This document shows, in pieces, positions 55,846-64,000 of a stretch of 64,000 nucleotides of DNA (the first letter of the stretch is position 1; every line of letters begins with the position of its first letter). This DNA comes from Saprospiraceae bacterium. GTDB taxonomy: Bacteria > Bacteroidota > Bacteroidia > Chitinophagales > Saprospiraceae. The position numbers and the translations under genes were made by a program. The notes under the pieces are model-generated. The model saw only the letters and a list, made by a program, of their open reading frames with translations, made no database searches and was not told the DNA's origin. The stretch is from the NCBI GenBank assembly GCA_016787415.1, contig JAEUUT010000101.1, positions 1 through 64,000 on the forward strand, read 5' to 3'.

Positions 55846-58800
55846 ACGAGGCTTTTCTCACCTTCCTGCAATCGCTGAATGCTGCACAGCAATCGGCCGT
55901 AGAAACGGTGGAGGGGCCGGTGCTGGTGATTGCCGGGCCGGGAACGGGCAAAACGCATATCCTTACGGCGCGTATCGGCAATATCCTGCTGCGCACCGAT
56001 GCGCGCGCACAGAATATTTTGTGCCTCACATTTACGGATGCCGGTGTACATGCCATGCGGCAGCGTTTGCTCGAACGCATCGGTCCCGAAGCGCATCGGG
56101 TGCCCATTTTCACTTTCCACGCTTTTTGCAACCGGGTGATACAGGAAAATCCCGAAGTGTTTGGCAAAGGCAACCTCGAACCCCTCAGCGACCTGGAACG
56201 CATCGAACTGGTAAGGCAAATGCTGGCAAGGCTGCCTGCCGATCATCCGCTGCGGGAAGGAAGAAAGGACACGTTTCAGTTTGAACAACACTTGCGCGAC
56301 CTGTTTGCCACCATGAAAAAAGAAGGCTGGACGCCAGGTTTTGTCCTGAAAAAATGCGACGAGTACGTTCGTGATTTACCCCAAAACCCGGACTTCATTT
56401 ACAAGGTAAATACCAAAAAAGCCCGCAAAGGCGATCTCAAGCAAGCACAAATCGACGAGGTGATCGAGAAAATGAATCGCCTCAAAGCCGCAGCCGATCT
56501 GTATCCGCGTTACCAGCAAATGTTGGACAAGCACGGTCGGTACGAATACGAAGACATGCTGTTGTGGGTGACCAAAGCCTTTTCCAAAAACGAGGCCCTG
56601 CTCCGTACGTATCAGGAGCGATACCAGTATGTGCTGGTCGATGAATTTCAGGATACGAACGGAGCGCAATTTCACCTGCTCCAGCAGTTGCTCGACTACT
56701 GGGAGGTCCCGAATATTTTTATCGTAGGTGATGACGACCAGAGTATTTTCGAATTTCAGGGCGCACGCCTGGAAAATCTGGTTCAGTTTTATCAACAATA
56801 CCACAAAGGACTGAAAACCATTGTATTGGGAGACAATTACCGCTCTGCCCAACCGATTCTGGATACGGCGGCCAATGTAATCCGACACAATAACATCCGC
56901 GCCATTAGTCGCCTCGATCAGCCTTTCGAAAAAACACTTCGGGCCGGCGCCGAAAGGTTTTTGGGGCCCGCCGCGCCACATACTCCGGTACGTATTGCAG
57001 TGTATGAAAACCGCCTGCACGAACTGGCCGACATCGTTTCAAAGATTGAACAACTCATTGCGCAGGGCACGGCGCCATCCGACATTGCGGTGTTGTATGC
57101 GCGCCACCGGCAGGCATCGCAGTTGCTTGCCTTGCTCGAAAAAAAAGGGATTCCGTACCAAACGAAACGCCCTGTCAATGCCCTCGAATTGCCGGTTATG
57201 CAGCATTTTCGGGCCTTGCTGACTTACCTGCACGATGAGATGACGGAACCGCTTTCGGGCGACCATCGCCTGTTTCCGTTGTTGCACGCTTCGTTTTTTA
57301 ATCTGGCGCCGCTTGACCTCGCACATATTGCCCTGGCTCTCCGCCGCAACGATAACCGCGAAACCCGCGACCTTTATATCAAAGCGAGCCATTTTTCTTC
57401 CCAAAAACAGTATTGGCGGGCGGCACTGGCAGACGCCGCATTTCTGGAAAAACTGCCACTTTCAAATCCCGATACGTACCTGCAACTGGCAACACGCCTG
57501 AACGGCTGGATTGCTGACGCCGCCAACTTGCCCCTGCCCCAACTCATCGAACGGCTGTACACACAAACCGGCCTGATGACCTGGGCCTTGCAGCAGCCCG
57601 ATCGGGTGTGGCATATACAAGTGCTGCATACCTGGATGGCTTTTGTGCAACGCGAATCGGCCTGCAATCCGCGGCTGACAGCCGTGCCGGACGGGCTGGG
57701 CCATTTGCTCAATCTGTTGCACAGCATGGACGACAATCAACTGCCGCTTCCCGTGCAGCAGCCCGTGCAGAACGGACCGGGCGTGCAATTGCTTACCGCA
57801 CATGCGGCCAAAGGGCTCGAATTCGAGCATGTTTTCCTGTTCGACTGTGTAGACGATGCCTGGGAAAAAAGTGCCGGCAACAAAAGCGGCCGTTTTGCGC
57901 TCCCGCCCACCCTTACACTGTCGGGCGAGGAAGACGCCGTGGAAGCCCGGCGCAGGTTGTTTTATGTAGCGCTCACGCGTGCAAAAGCGCATTTGCAGGT
58001 GTCGTGGGCGGCGGCTGCTCACGATGGCAAGGCGCTCACGCAGACGCGTTTTGCCGACGAGACGACGCTGCCGCACCACCATGCCCTGGTAGCGCCGGAG
58101 GTGCTGTTGGATACCCAGGTCAGTTTGCTGCTGGAGCCCGCACAACCGGTCATTACGCTTCCGGAAGCGGCATTGCTGGATGAATTGCTCGCCCATTTTA
58201 GCCTTAGTATTACGGCGCTGAACCGCTACCTGCGCTGCCCGCTGGCGTTCTACTACGAAGACCTGCTGAATATTCCCGCCGCGACGAGTGAGGCAGCCGC
58301 ATTCGGTACCGCTATGCACGGCGCTTTGCAGGCTTTCACCCTGAAAATGAAAGCAGATAAAAAGATGCAGTGGCCCTCAGCAGAAGCGCTATTGCGGATG
58401 TTCGTGCAGGAAATGGAGCGTCAGCGCGCCCATTTTTCTGAAAATGGCTGGATACAACGCATGGCGCTTGGGAAAGACTACCTGAGGCGTATTCACGTAG
58501 AACAGACACCTTTCTGGCGAAAACGCGTGATCGTGGAAAGAAAAATTGATAAAGTGGAACTCGAAGGCGTGCCGCTCACCGGCGTGGTGGATAAAATTGA
58601 ATGGCTCGACAATCAGACCATCCGTTTGGTAGACTACAAAACGGGCGCGCCTGACCCTAAAAAAACAGCGGCGCCCGATGAAAAACAAATCCTGGGTGGC
58701 GAATACTGGCGGCAATTGGCGTTCTACAGCCTGCTGCTGGAAACAGCGCGTATTTATCCCGAAAAAGTAGGCAAAACTGCCATTTCATGGCTCGAACCCG

Positions 58801-59012
58801 ATAAACGCGGCGCATTTCCCGTGGTAGAAATTGCATTCAACAGCGCCGAATTACAATTTATGAAGGATACGATCAAAAGCGTGTGGAGCCGAATTCAGGA
58901 TCGGGACTTTCATACCGGCTGCGGCAAAGATGATTGCATCTGGTGTACGATGCACCGAACCCGGGTGTTTACTGAAGGTGGCAGAGGGGATGAGGAAGGG
59001 TTGGATGATTGA
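55809..59012 (+). CDS. UvrD/RecB-like ATP-dependent helicase with C-terminal PD-(D/E)XK Fe-S nuclease
   Basis: A large superfamily 1A helicase: Q motif AAQQSAVE, Walker A GPGTGKTHILT (about 43-53), motif Ib/II with VDEFQDTNGAQFH and GDDDQSIFEFQGA, motif IV and VI near the middle (LTAHAAKGLEFEHVFLFD, VALTRAKAHLQVSWA). The C-terminal third has a cysteine in YLRCPLAFYYEDLL, the nuclease core VVDKIEWLDNQ.. IRLVDYKTG and the CGKDDCIWC cluster of AddB-like Fe-S nucleases. It should process DNA ends or recombination intermediates. All likely start codons (GTG at 55809, 55821, 55833) lie in a tandem repeat, so the true N-terminus is uncertain. Confidence 0.93.
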   Translation: MLQSVLQSVLHHNEAFLTFLQSLNAAQQSAVETVEGPVLVIAGPGTGKTHILTARIGNILLRTDARAQNILCLTFTDAGVHAMRQRLLERIGPEAHRVPIFTFHAFCNRVIQENPEVFGKGNLEPLSDLERIELVRQMLARLPADHPLREGRKDTFQFEQHLRDLFATMKKEGWTPGFVLKKCDEYVRDLPQNPDFIYKVNTKKARKGDLKQAQIDEVIEKMNRLKAAADLYPRYQQMLDKHGRYEYEDMLLWVTKAFSKNEALLRTYQERYQYVLVDEFQDTNGAQFHLLQQLLDYWEVPNIFIVGDDDQSIFEFQGARLENLVQFYQQYHKGLKTIVLGDNYRSAQPILDTAANVIRHNNIRAISRLDQPFEKTLRAGAERFLGPAAPHTPVRIAVYENRLHELADIVSKIEQLIAQGTAPSDIAVLYARHRQASQLLALLEKKGIPYQTKRPVNALELPVMQHFRALLTYLHDEMTEPLSGDHRLFPLLHASFFNLAPLDLAHIALALRRNDNRETRDLYIKASHFSSQKQYWRAALADAAFLEKLPLSNPDTYLQLATRLNGWIADAANLPLPQLIERLYTQTGLMTWALQQPDRVWHIQVLHTWMAFVQRESACNPRLTAVPDGLGHLLNLLHSMDDNQLPLPVQQPVQNGPGVQLLTAHAAKGLEFEHVFLFDCVDDAWEKSAGNKSGRFALPPTLTLSGEEDAVEARRRLFYVALTRAKAHLQVSWAAAAHDGKALTQTRFADETTLPHHHALVAPEVLLDTQVSLLLEPAQPVITLPEAALLDELLAHFSLSITALNRYLRCPLAFYYEDLLNIPAATSEAAAFGTAMHGALQAFTLKMKADKKMQWPSAEALLRMFVQEMERQRAHFSENGWIQRMALGKDYLRRIHVEQTPFWRKRVIVERKIDKVELEGVPLTGVVDKIEWLDNQTIRLVDYKTGAPDPKKTAAPDEKQILGGEYWRQLAFYSLLLETARIYPEKVGKTAISWLEPDKRGAFPVVEIAFNSAELQFMKDTIKSVWSRIQDRDFHTGCGKDDCIWCTMHRTRVFTEGGRGDEEGLDD

Positions 59013-59166
59013 AAGCGGTTTGAATCAGGATTTTTTGGATTTAAAAGATTAGAAGGATTCCCACCGAGATGTCAAAAATGAATTCTAATTTTTTTTAATT
59101 TTGACATCTCGGTGGGAATCCTTCTAATCTTTTAAATCCAAAAAATCCTGATTCAAACCGCTTTCA
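59010..59166. repeat. Inverted repeat, gaatcaggatt class (hairpin 32)
   Basis: Arms 59011-59077 and 59099-59165 pair perfectly over 67 bp, one of the best stems in the window. The two convergent stop codons are mirror images (TGAaagcgg and ccgctttCA) at the base of the stem. Confidence 0.96.
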
Positions 59167-59811
59167 CTGCTTCCCTCCGGAAGCCGACATCGGGTCGGGT
59201 GCTGTGGTAGGTTTCTTTTTTACGGTACAACCTACGGCGCGGGTGAAATCCGGATTGGGTTTTTCGCCACGCATAAGGGCTTCAACAGCCTTTTCAGCCC
59301 AGCGGTTTTTAGCCAACTTGGGTGTTTCCGGGTTATCATCGATGGCGCCGATGTATCGGATCACCTTGTCCTGATCCAGCAGGAAAACGTGCGGAGTACG
59401 GGTAGCGCCAAATTTTGGATACACCTTTTGTTCTTCATCAAACAAGTATTCGAAAGGGTATTTGTTGGCTTTGGCCCGTTTCTGCATTTCTTCGAAACTA
59501 TCTTCTTCGACGATGAGCGGGCTATTCGGGTTGATAGCGATTACCGGGAAGCCCTGCGGTGCGTATTTGTTGTGCAGGTCGATGATGCGTTGTTCGTACA
59601 ACTGAGCGTAAGGGCAGTGATTGCAGGTAAAAATGACGATGTATCCCCGGGCGTCCTTGTAATCGGACAGAGATACCATTTTGTTATTTACACTTTTCAG
59701 AGAGAAGTCCTCTGCATGGTCGCCGACGACATAGCCGGAAGGAGAAGTAGCAGAGATAAAAAGCAGGAAAACGCCTGCCATTAACAGCGGGGAGAAGGCG
59801 GGTTTCTTCAT
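59164..59811 (-). CDS. Thioredoxin-fold (AhpC/TSA-like) exported protein
   Basis: The 215-residue protein has a signal peptide (LLMAGVFLLFISATS) and a peroxiredoxin/thioredoxin-like core: VVGDHAEDFSLKSV, then FTCNHCPYAQLYEQR with a CxxC active site, and the TPHVFLLDQDK strand with the cis-proline. The family reduces or peroxidises thiols in the periplasm; the CNHC motif is uncommon but known. The next gene on the same strand, at 59894, encodes another thioredoxin-like protein. Confidence 0.86.
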   Translation of the reverse strand: MKKPAFSPLLMAGVFLLFISATSPSGYVVGDHAEDFSLKSVNNKMVSLSDYKDARGYIVIFTCNHCPYAQLYEQRIIDLHNKYAPQGFPVIAINPNSPLIVEEDSFEEMQKRAKANKYPFEYLFDEEQKVYPKFGATRTPHVFLLDQDKVIRYIGAIDDNPETPKLAKNRWAEKAVEALMRGEKPNPDFTRAVGCTVKKKPTTAPDPMSASGGKQ

Positions 59812-59893
59812 GAAGCAACCGGAGGGAATAAAAGAATGAACGATAGTGGGATGAATGCGGATTATCCGGGCCGGGAAATAGCCCTGATGGTCT

Positions 59894-60454
59894 CTATTTG
59901 CCCGTGAGGCAGGGGTACTGTGATGAATCTTTTAATGCCGAGACGTCTGCAAGAAAGGGGCGCACAAATGTTTCCAGTTCGGTGTAGTTGGCAAATTTGC
60001 CAAGGTTGAATTTTCGTTGTTGTCCTTTTATGATGATCGTGGCTGGTATTGCGCCATCCCACTCCTGACTTATTTTAGGTATCCAGGTATTGGCATCCTG
60101 ATCGGCGAATAGTACTACTTCTGACTTAAACTGCTTTTCCTTCAAAAACGGAATAAACTTTTTTTCTAACTGACTTTTAAAATCGAGGCTGACAAGTATC
60201 ACCAGTACATTCTGTCCGTAGTAACGTTCGCGCAGTTCTTCAAAACAAGGTAGTTCTTCAATGCAGGGTTTGCACCATGTCGCCCAAAAGTTGATAACCA
60301 GTGTCGTGTCCTTGGCATTTTCAATGCGGGACTCGAGTTGGGGCATACTGTCATAAATGGCAAACGATTGGCCCGTAGCGGAGTAGTTGCTCAAACAACA
60401 ACACACCAGCACCATCAAAAACAGGAGAAACCGATTAAGGCGAATGGCTATCAT
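59894..60454 (-). CDS. TlpA-like thiol-disulfide oxidoreductase
   Basis: The 186-residue exported protein has a hydrophobic start, then a TlpA/ResA-type thioredoxin domain with the active-site loop FWATWCKPCIEELP and the TIIIKGQQRK strand. It probably keeps periplasmic thiols reduced, for example for cytochrome assembly. It lies 82 bases upstream of the AhpC-like gene on the same strand. A second short cysteine near the C-terminus is not conserved in the family. Confidence 0.9.
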   Translation of the reverse strand: MIAIRLNRFLLFLMVLVCCCLSNYSATGQSFAIYDSMPQLESRIENAKDTTLVINFWATWCKPCIEELPCFEELRERYYGQNVLVILVSLDFKSQLEKKFIPFLKEKQFKSEVVLFADQDANTWIPKISQEWDGAIPATIIIKGQQRKFNLGKFANYTELETFVRPFLADVSALKDSSQYPCLTGK

Positions 60455-60563
60455 GAAACAGTATTATTAAAAAAAACAATGCAAGAAACGCATTAACGCT
60501 GGAACATCCACCAGCTTTAACACTTTTTCCGACGAAAAAAACAATAAATCTTAATAAATACAT

Positions 60564-60601
60564 AAAATCCCCCCGAAACATATGTATTCGGAGGGATTTT
60601 T
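60564..60601 (-). terminator. Hairpin terminator downstream of the zinc-ribbon gene
   Basis: Stem aaaatcccccc-gaa with ttc-ggagggatttt around loop acatatgta, with a T-run on the minus-strand side. It lies 31 bases after the stop of the leftward zinc-ribbon gene. Confidence 0.7.
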
Positions 60602-60631
60602 AAGCAAATCAGGGTTCTAAAAAGTTCATTA

Positions 60632-61387
60632 TCAGGCTTCCACAGCCAACTCTGGATAGGCGATGGAGGTGTCTACCAAAATACGGCCGCAGTGCTCGCA
60701 GGCGATGATTTTTTTGTGCAGGCCGATCTCGAGTTTTATTTGCGGTGGAACATTGTTGAAGCAACCGCCGCAGGAACTGCGCTCTACTGTTACCACTGCC
60801 AGACCGTTGCGATACGTGCGGCGGGTTTTGTCATAAGAGTTCAGCAGGCGATCTTCAATGCCGTGGCGAGCCTTGTCGCTTTGGGCGCGCAACTGGTTCT
60901 CTTCCTGCTCCGTTTTTTCGATAATACCCTGGAGTTCCACTTTTTTGGCTTCCAGTTCTTTTTGTTTGGCTTCAAAACGCGACTCGGCGATGGTCAGGCT
61001 TTCTTTTTTGGCTTCCAGACCGGCTTTGGCTTCGCGTACTTTTTTCTCCGACAACTGGATGTCCAGTTTTGCCAGATCGATCTCTTTCTGAAGGGCATTG
61101 TACTCGCGGTCGTTTTTCACTTCCTCGAGTTGTTTCTGGTATTTCTTGATGTTGGCATCGGCTTCTTTTGCAGTTACCTGCATGCGGCCGATTTCCTGTT
61201 CGCTCTCTTTGTAAGCAGCCTTCAATTTTTTGATACGGGTATCCAAACCCGCTACTTCGTCTTCCAGGTCGGATACTTCCATGGGGAGTTCGCCTTTCAG
61301 AATCTGTATCTCGTCTAATTGGGAGTCGACTTGCTGTAATTTCCACAGCAATTGCAGTTTTTCGGCGATGGATGTTTCTACAGACAT
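60632..61387 (-). CDS. C4-type zinc ribbon protein with long coiled coil
   Basis: The 251-residue protein is mostly a heptad-rich coiled coil (about 20-180, QIGRMQVTAKEADANIKKYQ and following) and ends with a zinc ribbon, CGGC ... CEHC. Proteins of this type (zf-RING_7, CdsZ/YbeY-neighbour class) are conserved in many bacteria and lie in the cytoplasm; a link to translation or signalling has been proposed. It is not cotranscribed with a recognised partner except perhaps the Nif3 gene upstream, 39 bases away. Confidence 0.88.
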   Translation of the reverse strand: MSVETSIAEKLQLLWKLQQVDSQLDEIQILKGELPMEVSDLEDEVAGLDTRIKKLKAAYKESEQEIGRMQVTAKEADANIKKYQKQLEEVKNDREYNALQKEIDLAKLDIQLSEKKVREAKAGLEAKKESLTIAESRFEAKQKELEAKKVELQGIIEKTEQEENQLRAQSDKARHGIEDRLLNSYDKTRRTYRNGLAVVTVERSSCGGCFNNVPPQIKLEIGLHKKIIACEHCGRILVDTSIAYPELAVEA

Positions 61388-61426
61388 ACTGTATTTATGG
61401 TGGGTGAGTGAGATAAATGGCCGTTT

Positions 61427-62266
61427 TCACAAATAAAACACCGGATTGGTGTTCACTTTTGTGCAATGGAGCGCAAAAGTAGGGAATTTTTCCCGAATAA
61501 TGTCAAATAAAAGTTCGATGGTAAACTGTTCTGTTTCGAAATGCCCGATGTCGGCTATAACCAGCCTGCCTTCTGCATCGAAAAACTCGTGGTATTTGAA
61601 ATCTGCCGTTACAAACGCATCTGCCCCGGAACGGAGTGCTTCCGACAACAAAAAACTCCCGCTGCCGCCGCAAACAGCCACTTTTTCTACAGGTTTGTTC
61701 CGCAAAGCCGTGTGTCGGACGCAGGAGGCCCGCAAGGCAGATTTGACGTGTTGCAGGAATTCAGTTTCGGCCATAGGCTGCGGGAGAAGGCCGATCATAC
61801 CGGCGCCGGTGAGAAGTCCTGAGTCCGAAGTCCGAAGTCCTGAGTCCTGAGTCCTGAGTCCTGAGTCGGGACTTTCTCTCCTTGGCAAGAGGATTCGGGT
61901 GTCGGAAAGCCCGATTTTCTCCGCAATTTTCGCATTTACACCCTGGTAATACACATTATCGAGGTTGGTATGAATGGCGTAAAGAGCCACCTCCTTTCGA
62001 ATGGCCTGCATGACCGTTCGCTCAACATAGGAACTGCCGTTGAAACGTTTGAGTCCGCGAAAAACAATCGGGTGGTGGGCTACTACCAGGTTGCAACCCA
62101 GCGTGAGCGCTTCTTCCACCACAGCCTCCGTGGAATCGAGGCAGAACAACACCCCTGTCACTTCCGCTTCCGGGTGACCGACGATGAGTCCGGCATTGTC
62201 GTACGATTCCTGCAAATGGGGCGGCGCGATGGCTTCCAGCACGGCAAGAATGTCTTTTACCTTCAT
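61427..62266 (-). CDS. Nif3/YbgI-family dinuclear-metal protein with an in-frame repeat insertion
   Basis: A 279-residue Nif3-family protein: H64-H65 in VVAHHPIVF, the AIHTNLDN segment (H99, D103), CGGSGSFL and the terminal IADIGHFETEQ supply the usual metal ligands. Between about residues 132 and 153 a segment PDSGLRTQDSGLRTSDSGLL, 7 residues long in repeat, is translated from seven to eight gtcctga/gtccgaa words on the opposite strand (61814-61869). Without it the length would match the small YbgI class. No stop occurs in this orientation because the word variants gtcctaa and gtcgtaa are absent. The fold probably tolerates this loop. Confidence 0.9.
   Translation of the reverse strand: MKVKDILAVLEAIAPPHLQESYDNAGLIVGHPEAEVTGVLFCLDSTEAVVEEALTLGCNLVVAHHPIVFRGLKRFNGSSYVERTVMQAIRKEVALYAIHTNLDNVYYQGVNAKIAEKIGLSDTRILLPRRESPDSGLRTQDSGLRTSDSGLLTGAGMIGLLPQPMAETEFLQHVKSALRASCVRHTALRNKPVEKVAVCGGSGSFLLSEALRSGADAFVTADFKYHEFFDAEGRLVIADIGHFETEQFTIELLFDIIREKFPTFALHCTKVNTNPVFYL
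61814..61869. repeat. Intragenic single-arm gtcctga/gtccgaa array
   Basis: About eight heptamers lie inside the Nif3-family frame. The variants present (gtcctga and gtccgaa) are exactly those without a stop on the coding strand, while gtcctaa and gtcgtaa, frequent in intergenic copies, are missing. There is no complementary arm. Confidence 0.9.
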
Positions 62267-62420
62267 TCAGAATGTTTTGTGATGTTATTTAAATGACTCG
62301 AGTGAGGCAAATTTCGGCCGCTTTCTACTTCTCAAACAAATGAATTATCATTTCTGTGCCATAAAAAATTCTTTGAGGTTAATATCCTGTAAATGCACCT
62401 CCATTTCTTTGCGACCCGTG

Positions 62421-62428
62421 TAACTTTG
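62421..62428 (+). promoter_or_regulatory. Candidate -7 promoter box (TAACTTTG) for tatA
   Basis: Full match to TAnnTTTG, 83 bases before tatA. A TTTG at 62408 is too near to be a -33 box, so support rests on one element. Confidence 0.35.
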
Positions 62429-62511
62429 CCACGCCTTCCCGGTCAAAGGAAGCACAAAAGAAATTGTACGGTTTCTGCCGTATTTCACCATCATTTTAAA
62501 AACATACGACT

Positions 62512-62730
62512 ATGACAGCGATGTTTTTGTTCCTTGGCAACCTCGGCGCCACCGAACTTACCCTCATTTTTCTTGTAGTTCTTCTCATGTTCGGCGGCAA
62601 TAAAATTCCCGAACTGATGCGCGGCCTCGGAAAAGGCATCCGCGAATTCAATAATGCCAAAAACTCGGTGGAAGACGAAATTCGCCAGGGCATGCGCGAC
62701 GCGGAAAGAAAGCCGCTGGACGATAAGTAA
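62512..62730 (+). CDS. tatA: Twin-arginine translocase subunit TatA/TatE
   Basis: The 72-residue protein has one N-terminal membrane helix ([20 protein letters not shown]), the conserved FG hinge and the amphipathic helix [16 protein letters not shown]. It forms the channel part of the Tat system for folded, often cofactor-bearing, proteins. tatC is not in the window. A rho-independent terminator follows at 62752. Confidence 0.95.
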   Translation: MTAMFLFLGNLGATELTLIFLVVLLMFGGNKIPELMRGLGKGIREFNNAKNSVEDEIRQGMRDAERKPLDDK

Positions 62731-62751
62731 GCAACTCCGACATTCCTGATA

Positions 62752-62792
62752 TCCCGAATTTTTCAACCACTGAAGAATTCGGGATTTTTTTT
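62752..62792 (+). terminator. Rho-independent terminator after tatA
   Basis: Stem tcccgaatt / aattcggga with loop tttcaaccactgaag, followed by eight T. It ends eight bases before the ATG of the next gene. This ordinary small terminator contrasts with the large inverted repeats elsewhere. Confidence 0.9.
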
Positions 62793-62799
62793 CGCTGCT

Positions 62800-63777
62800 A
62801 TGAAACAACTACTTCTTTTCCTGTGCATGCCACTTTGGTGCCCGGCGCAGGTTACTATTCATGCATTTGCGGCAGAAGTACCTGCCAACGATGGGCTATC
62901 GCTGCTGGCATTCGAACTTCTGCAAGGGCACAAAACGCACCCGCCCAAACACCCTTCCGGCATGCTCTTTTACATTCAAGGCTCCGAGCCGGCCACTGTC
63001 ACCGACAAAATCGGACTGCTGGCCAGTGCAGTCATCATGCGCAGCAGGGTTATTCTGATGGAAAAACGGGGATGCAGCCCCGAAAAAATCGATACGACGA
63101 CCTTTTATCGATACGACGACAAGAACACGCGCATCAACGATCATATGAACGTGATGATGCATTTCCTGAAAGATTTCCCAGTCGATTTACCTGTAATACT
63201 GGTTGGCGGTAGCGAAGGAGGGGATATTGCTGCCGCTTTGGCTCGAAAATGTCCACGTATAACACATCTGATCCTGATTGGTTCGGGTGGCGGTATTTCC
63301 CAAAAAGAAGAATTTGAAATACTGGTGGCTCAAAATCCAGGCTTTCTGGGGTGCGCCAATGTGCAGCAACTGGACTCCATTTTCCACATAATCCGGAATG
63401 CTCCCGACAGCCTCGCCATTTGGGCAGGTCATCCGTACAAACGCTGGAACAGTTACCTGGAAAATCCGCCGCTGCCCGACCTAATGCAACTGGACATACC
63501 TGTCCTGCTGCTACATGGCGATGCCGATCCGAGCGTACCTGTTGCATCTGCCCGTGCCGTACGGGATGCTTTCAAAAAAGCCGGAAAAAACAACCTCACC
63601 TATATCGAATATGCCGATGTAGATCACACACTTACCCATGTAAAAGATGGTAAAAGCCGCTATCCGGTTATGGAAGTGGACATGGTTAAATGGATGACTG
63701 CACAAGGGCTTATTCCGGAAAAATATGCGCGCAGGCTGACCAAACGGGTCAAAAAAGCCCACCCGGATATTTTTTGA
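62800..63777 (+). CDS. Secreted alpha/beta hydrolase
   Basis: The 325-residue protein has a signal peptide (MKQLLLFLCMPLWCPAQ), a nucleophile elbow VGGSEGGD, the acid in LLHGDADPSVPV and the histidine in ADVDHTLTH. The fold resembles prolyl-oligopeptidase or dienelactone-hydrolase relatives. The substrate is unknown and could be a peptide or ester. A hairpin follows the stop. Confidence 0.85.
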   Translation: MKQLLLFLCMPLWCPAQVTIHAFAAEVPANDGLSLLAFELLQGHKTHPPKHPSGMLFYIQGSEPATVTDKIGLLASAVIMRSRVILMEKRGCSPEKIDTTTFYRYDDKNTRINDHMNVMMHFLKDFPVDLPVILVGGSEGGDIAAALARKCPRITHLILIGSGGGISQKEEFEILVAQNPGFLGCANVQQLDSIFHIIRNAPDSLAIWAGHPYKRWNSYLENPPLPDLMQLDIPVLLLHGDADPSVPVASARAVRDAFKKAGKNNLTYIEYADVDHTLTHVKDGKSRYPVMEVDMVKWMTAQGLIPEKYARRLTKRVKKAHPDIF

Positions 63778-63833
63778 GCAAGTCTGAAGTGGTTTCGGCA
63801 TGAGGAGTTATATTCACCTTTCTCGTGGAATAA

Positions 63834-63960
63834 TTTCCCGCAGAACTCGCAGATTTACACGCATATCTCGCAGAACGTAGAGTGTACAATTACATCGAAA
63901 AGTAGGTGTACGCTACGTTCTGCGAGATCTGCGTGTAAATCTGCGAGTTCTGCGGGAAAC
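63834..63960. repeat. Inverted repeat, cgcagaactcgcagattta class (hairpin 34)
   Basis: Arms 63834-63890 and 63905-63960 pair with two or three mismatches. Words (cgcagaactcgcag, cgcagatctcgcag) repeat as tandem units, and the core cgtagagtgtac / gtgtacgctacg is shared with the gtcctga class although the arm words differ. Confidence 0.9.
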
Positions 63961-64000
63961 CACTCTACGGAAAAATTACGCTGCCAGAAACACAATTCCA

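Overview
The window looks like a chromosomal segment of a free-living, moderately GC-rich Bacteroidota bacterium, most plausibly from the Saprospiria/Chitinophagia part of the phylum. The taxonomic hints are a GldN protein and a C-terminal sorting domain of the type IX secretion system, a TonB receptor paired with a DUF4249 lipoprotein, LytTR signalling, a Bacteroidota-type kdp cluster, and AT-rich promoter boxes of the TAnnTTTG type. No rRNA, tRNA, CRISPR array, prophage or transposase gene was found.

Layout. 1-1.7 kb: LytS-type kinase (cut by the window edge) and its LytTR regulator. 1.7-12.3 kb: membrane protein, GH30 glycosidase, acyl-CoA dehydrogenase, MntA-HepT toxin-antitoxin pair, zinc-ribbon and membrane proteins, patatin, GMC oxidoreductase. 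12.4-20.9 kb: sugar porter, TMEM175-like channel, TcdA, PyrG, LipB, an S23-type four-helix-bundle protein, GldN. 21-25.2 kb: gmhB divergent from a hisB-hisH-hisA-hisF operon. 25.3-32.1 kb: acetyltransferase, large secreted dockerin/T9SS protein, TonB receptor and DUF4249 lipoprotein. 32.2-34.6 kb: cydAB. 35.1-45.9 kb: a complete potassium-uptake locus (NtrC-type regulator, a 26-residue peptide, kdpF, kdpA, kdpB, kdpC, a porin, a kinase-less KdpD sensor, and a separate histidine kinase). 46-47.7 kb: sulfur-transport (YeeE/YedE) pair plus rhodanese. 47.8-63.8 kb: mostly housekeeping and envelope genes (Crp/Fnr regulator, PBP1C, UvrD/RecB-like helicase-nuclease, thioredoxin-fold proteins, zinc-ribbon protein, Nif3, TatA, hydrolases).

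The striking feature is between the genes. About two dozen intergenic spaces are almost filled by long inverted repeats (about 35 to 480 bp) that could fold into hairpins. The arms are built from short degenerate tandem words, often 7 bp (gtcctga, gaggtga, gagttat, gtgagta, gatttaa) and otherwise 8-11 bp. Sequence variants in one arm are mirrored in the other arm of the same element but differ from element to element. Several stems are perfect over 45-67 bp. Elements lie between convergent, divergent and co-directional genes and even inside operons. They touch start and stop codons, and often provide the last codons and the stop. They fall into classes with shared apical sequences, and the apex occurs in both orientations. 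One single-arm copy lies in frame inside the Nif3-family gene. I know of no named family that fits. This is the best candidate in the window for an undescribed element system.
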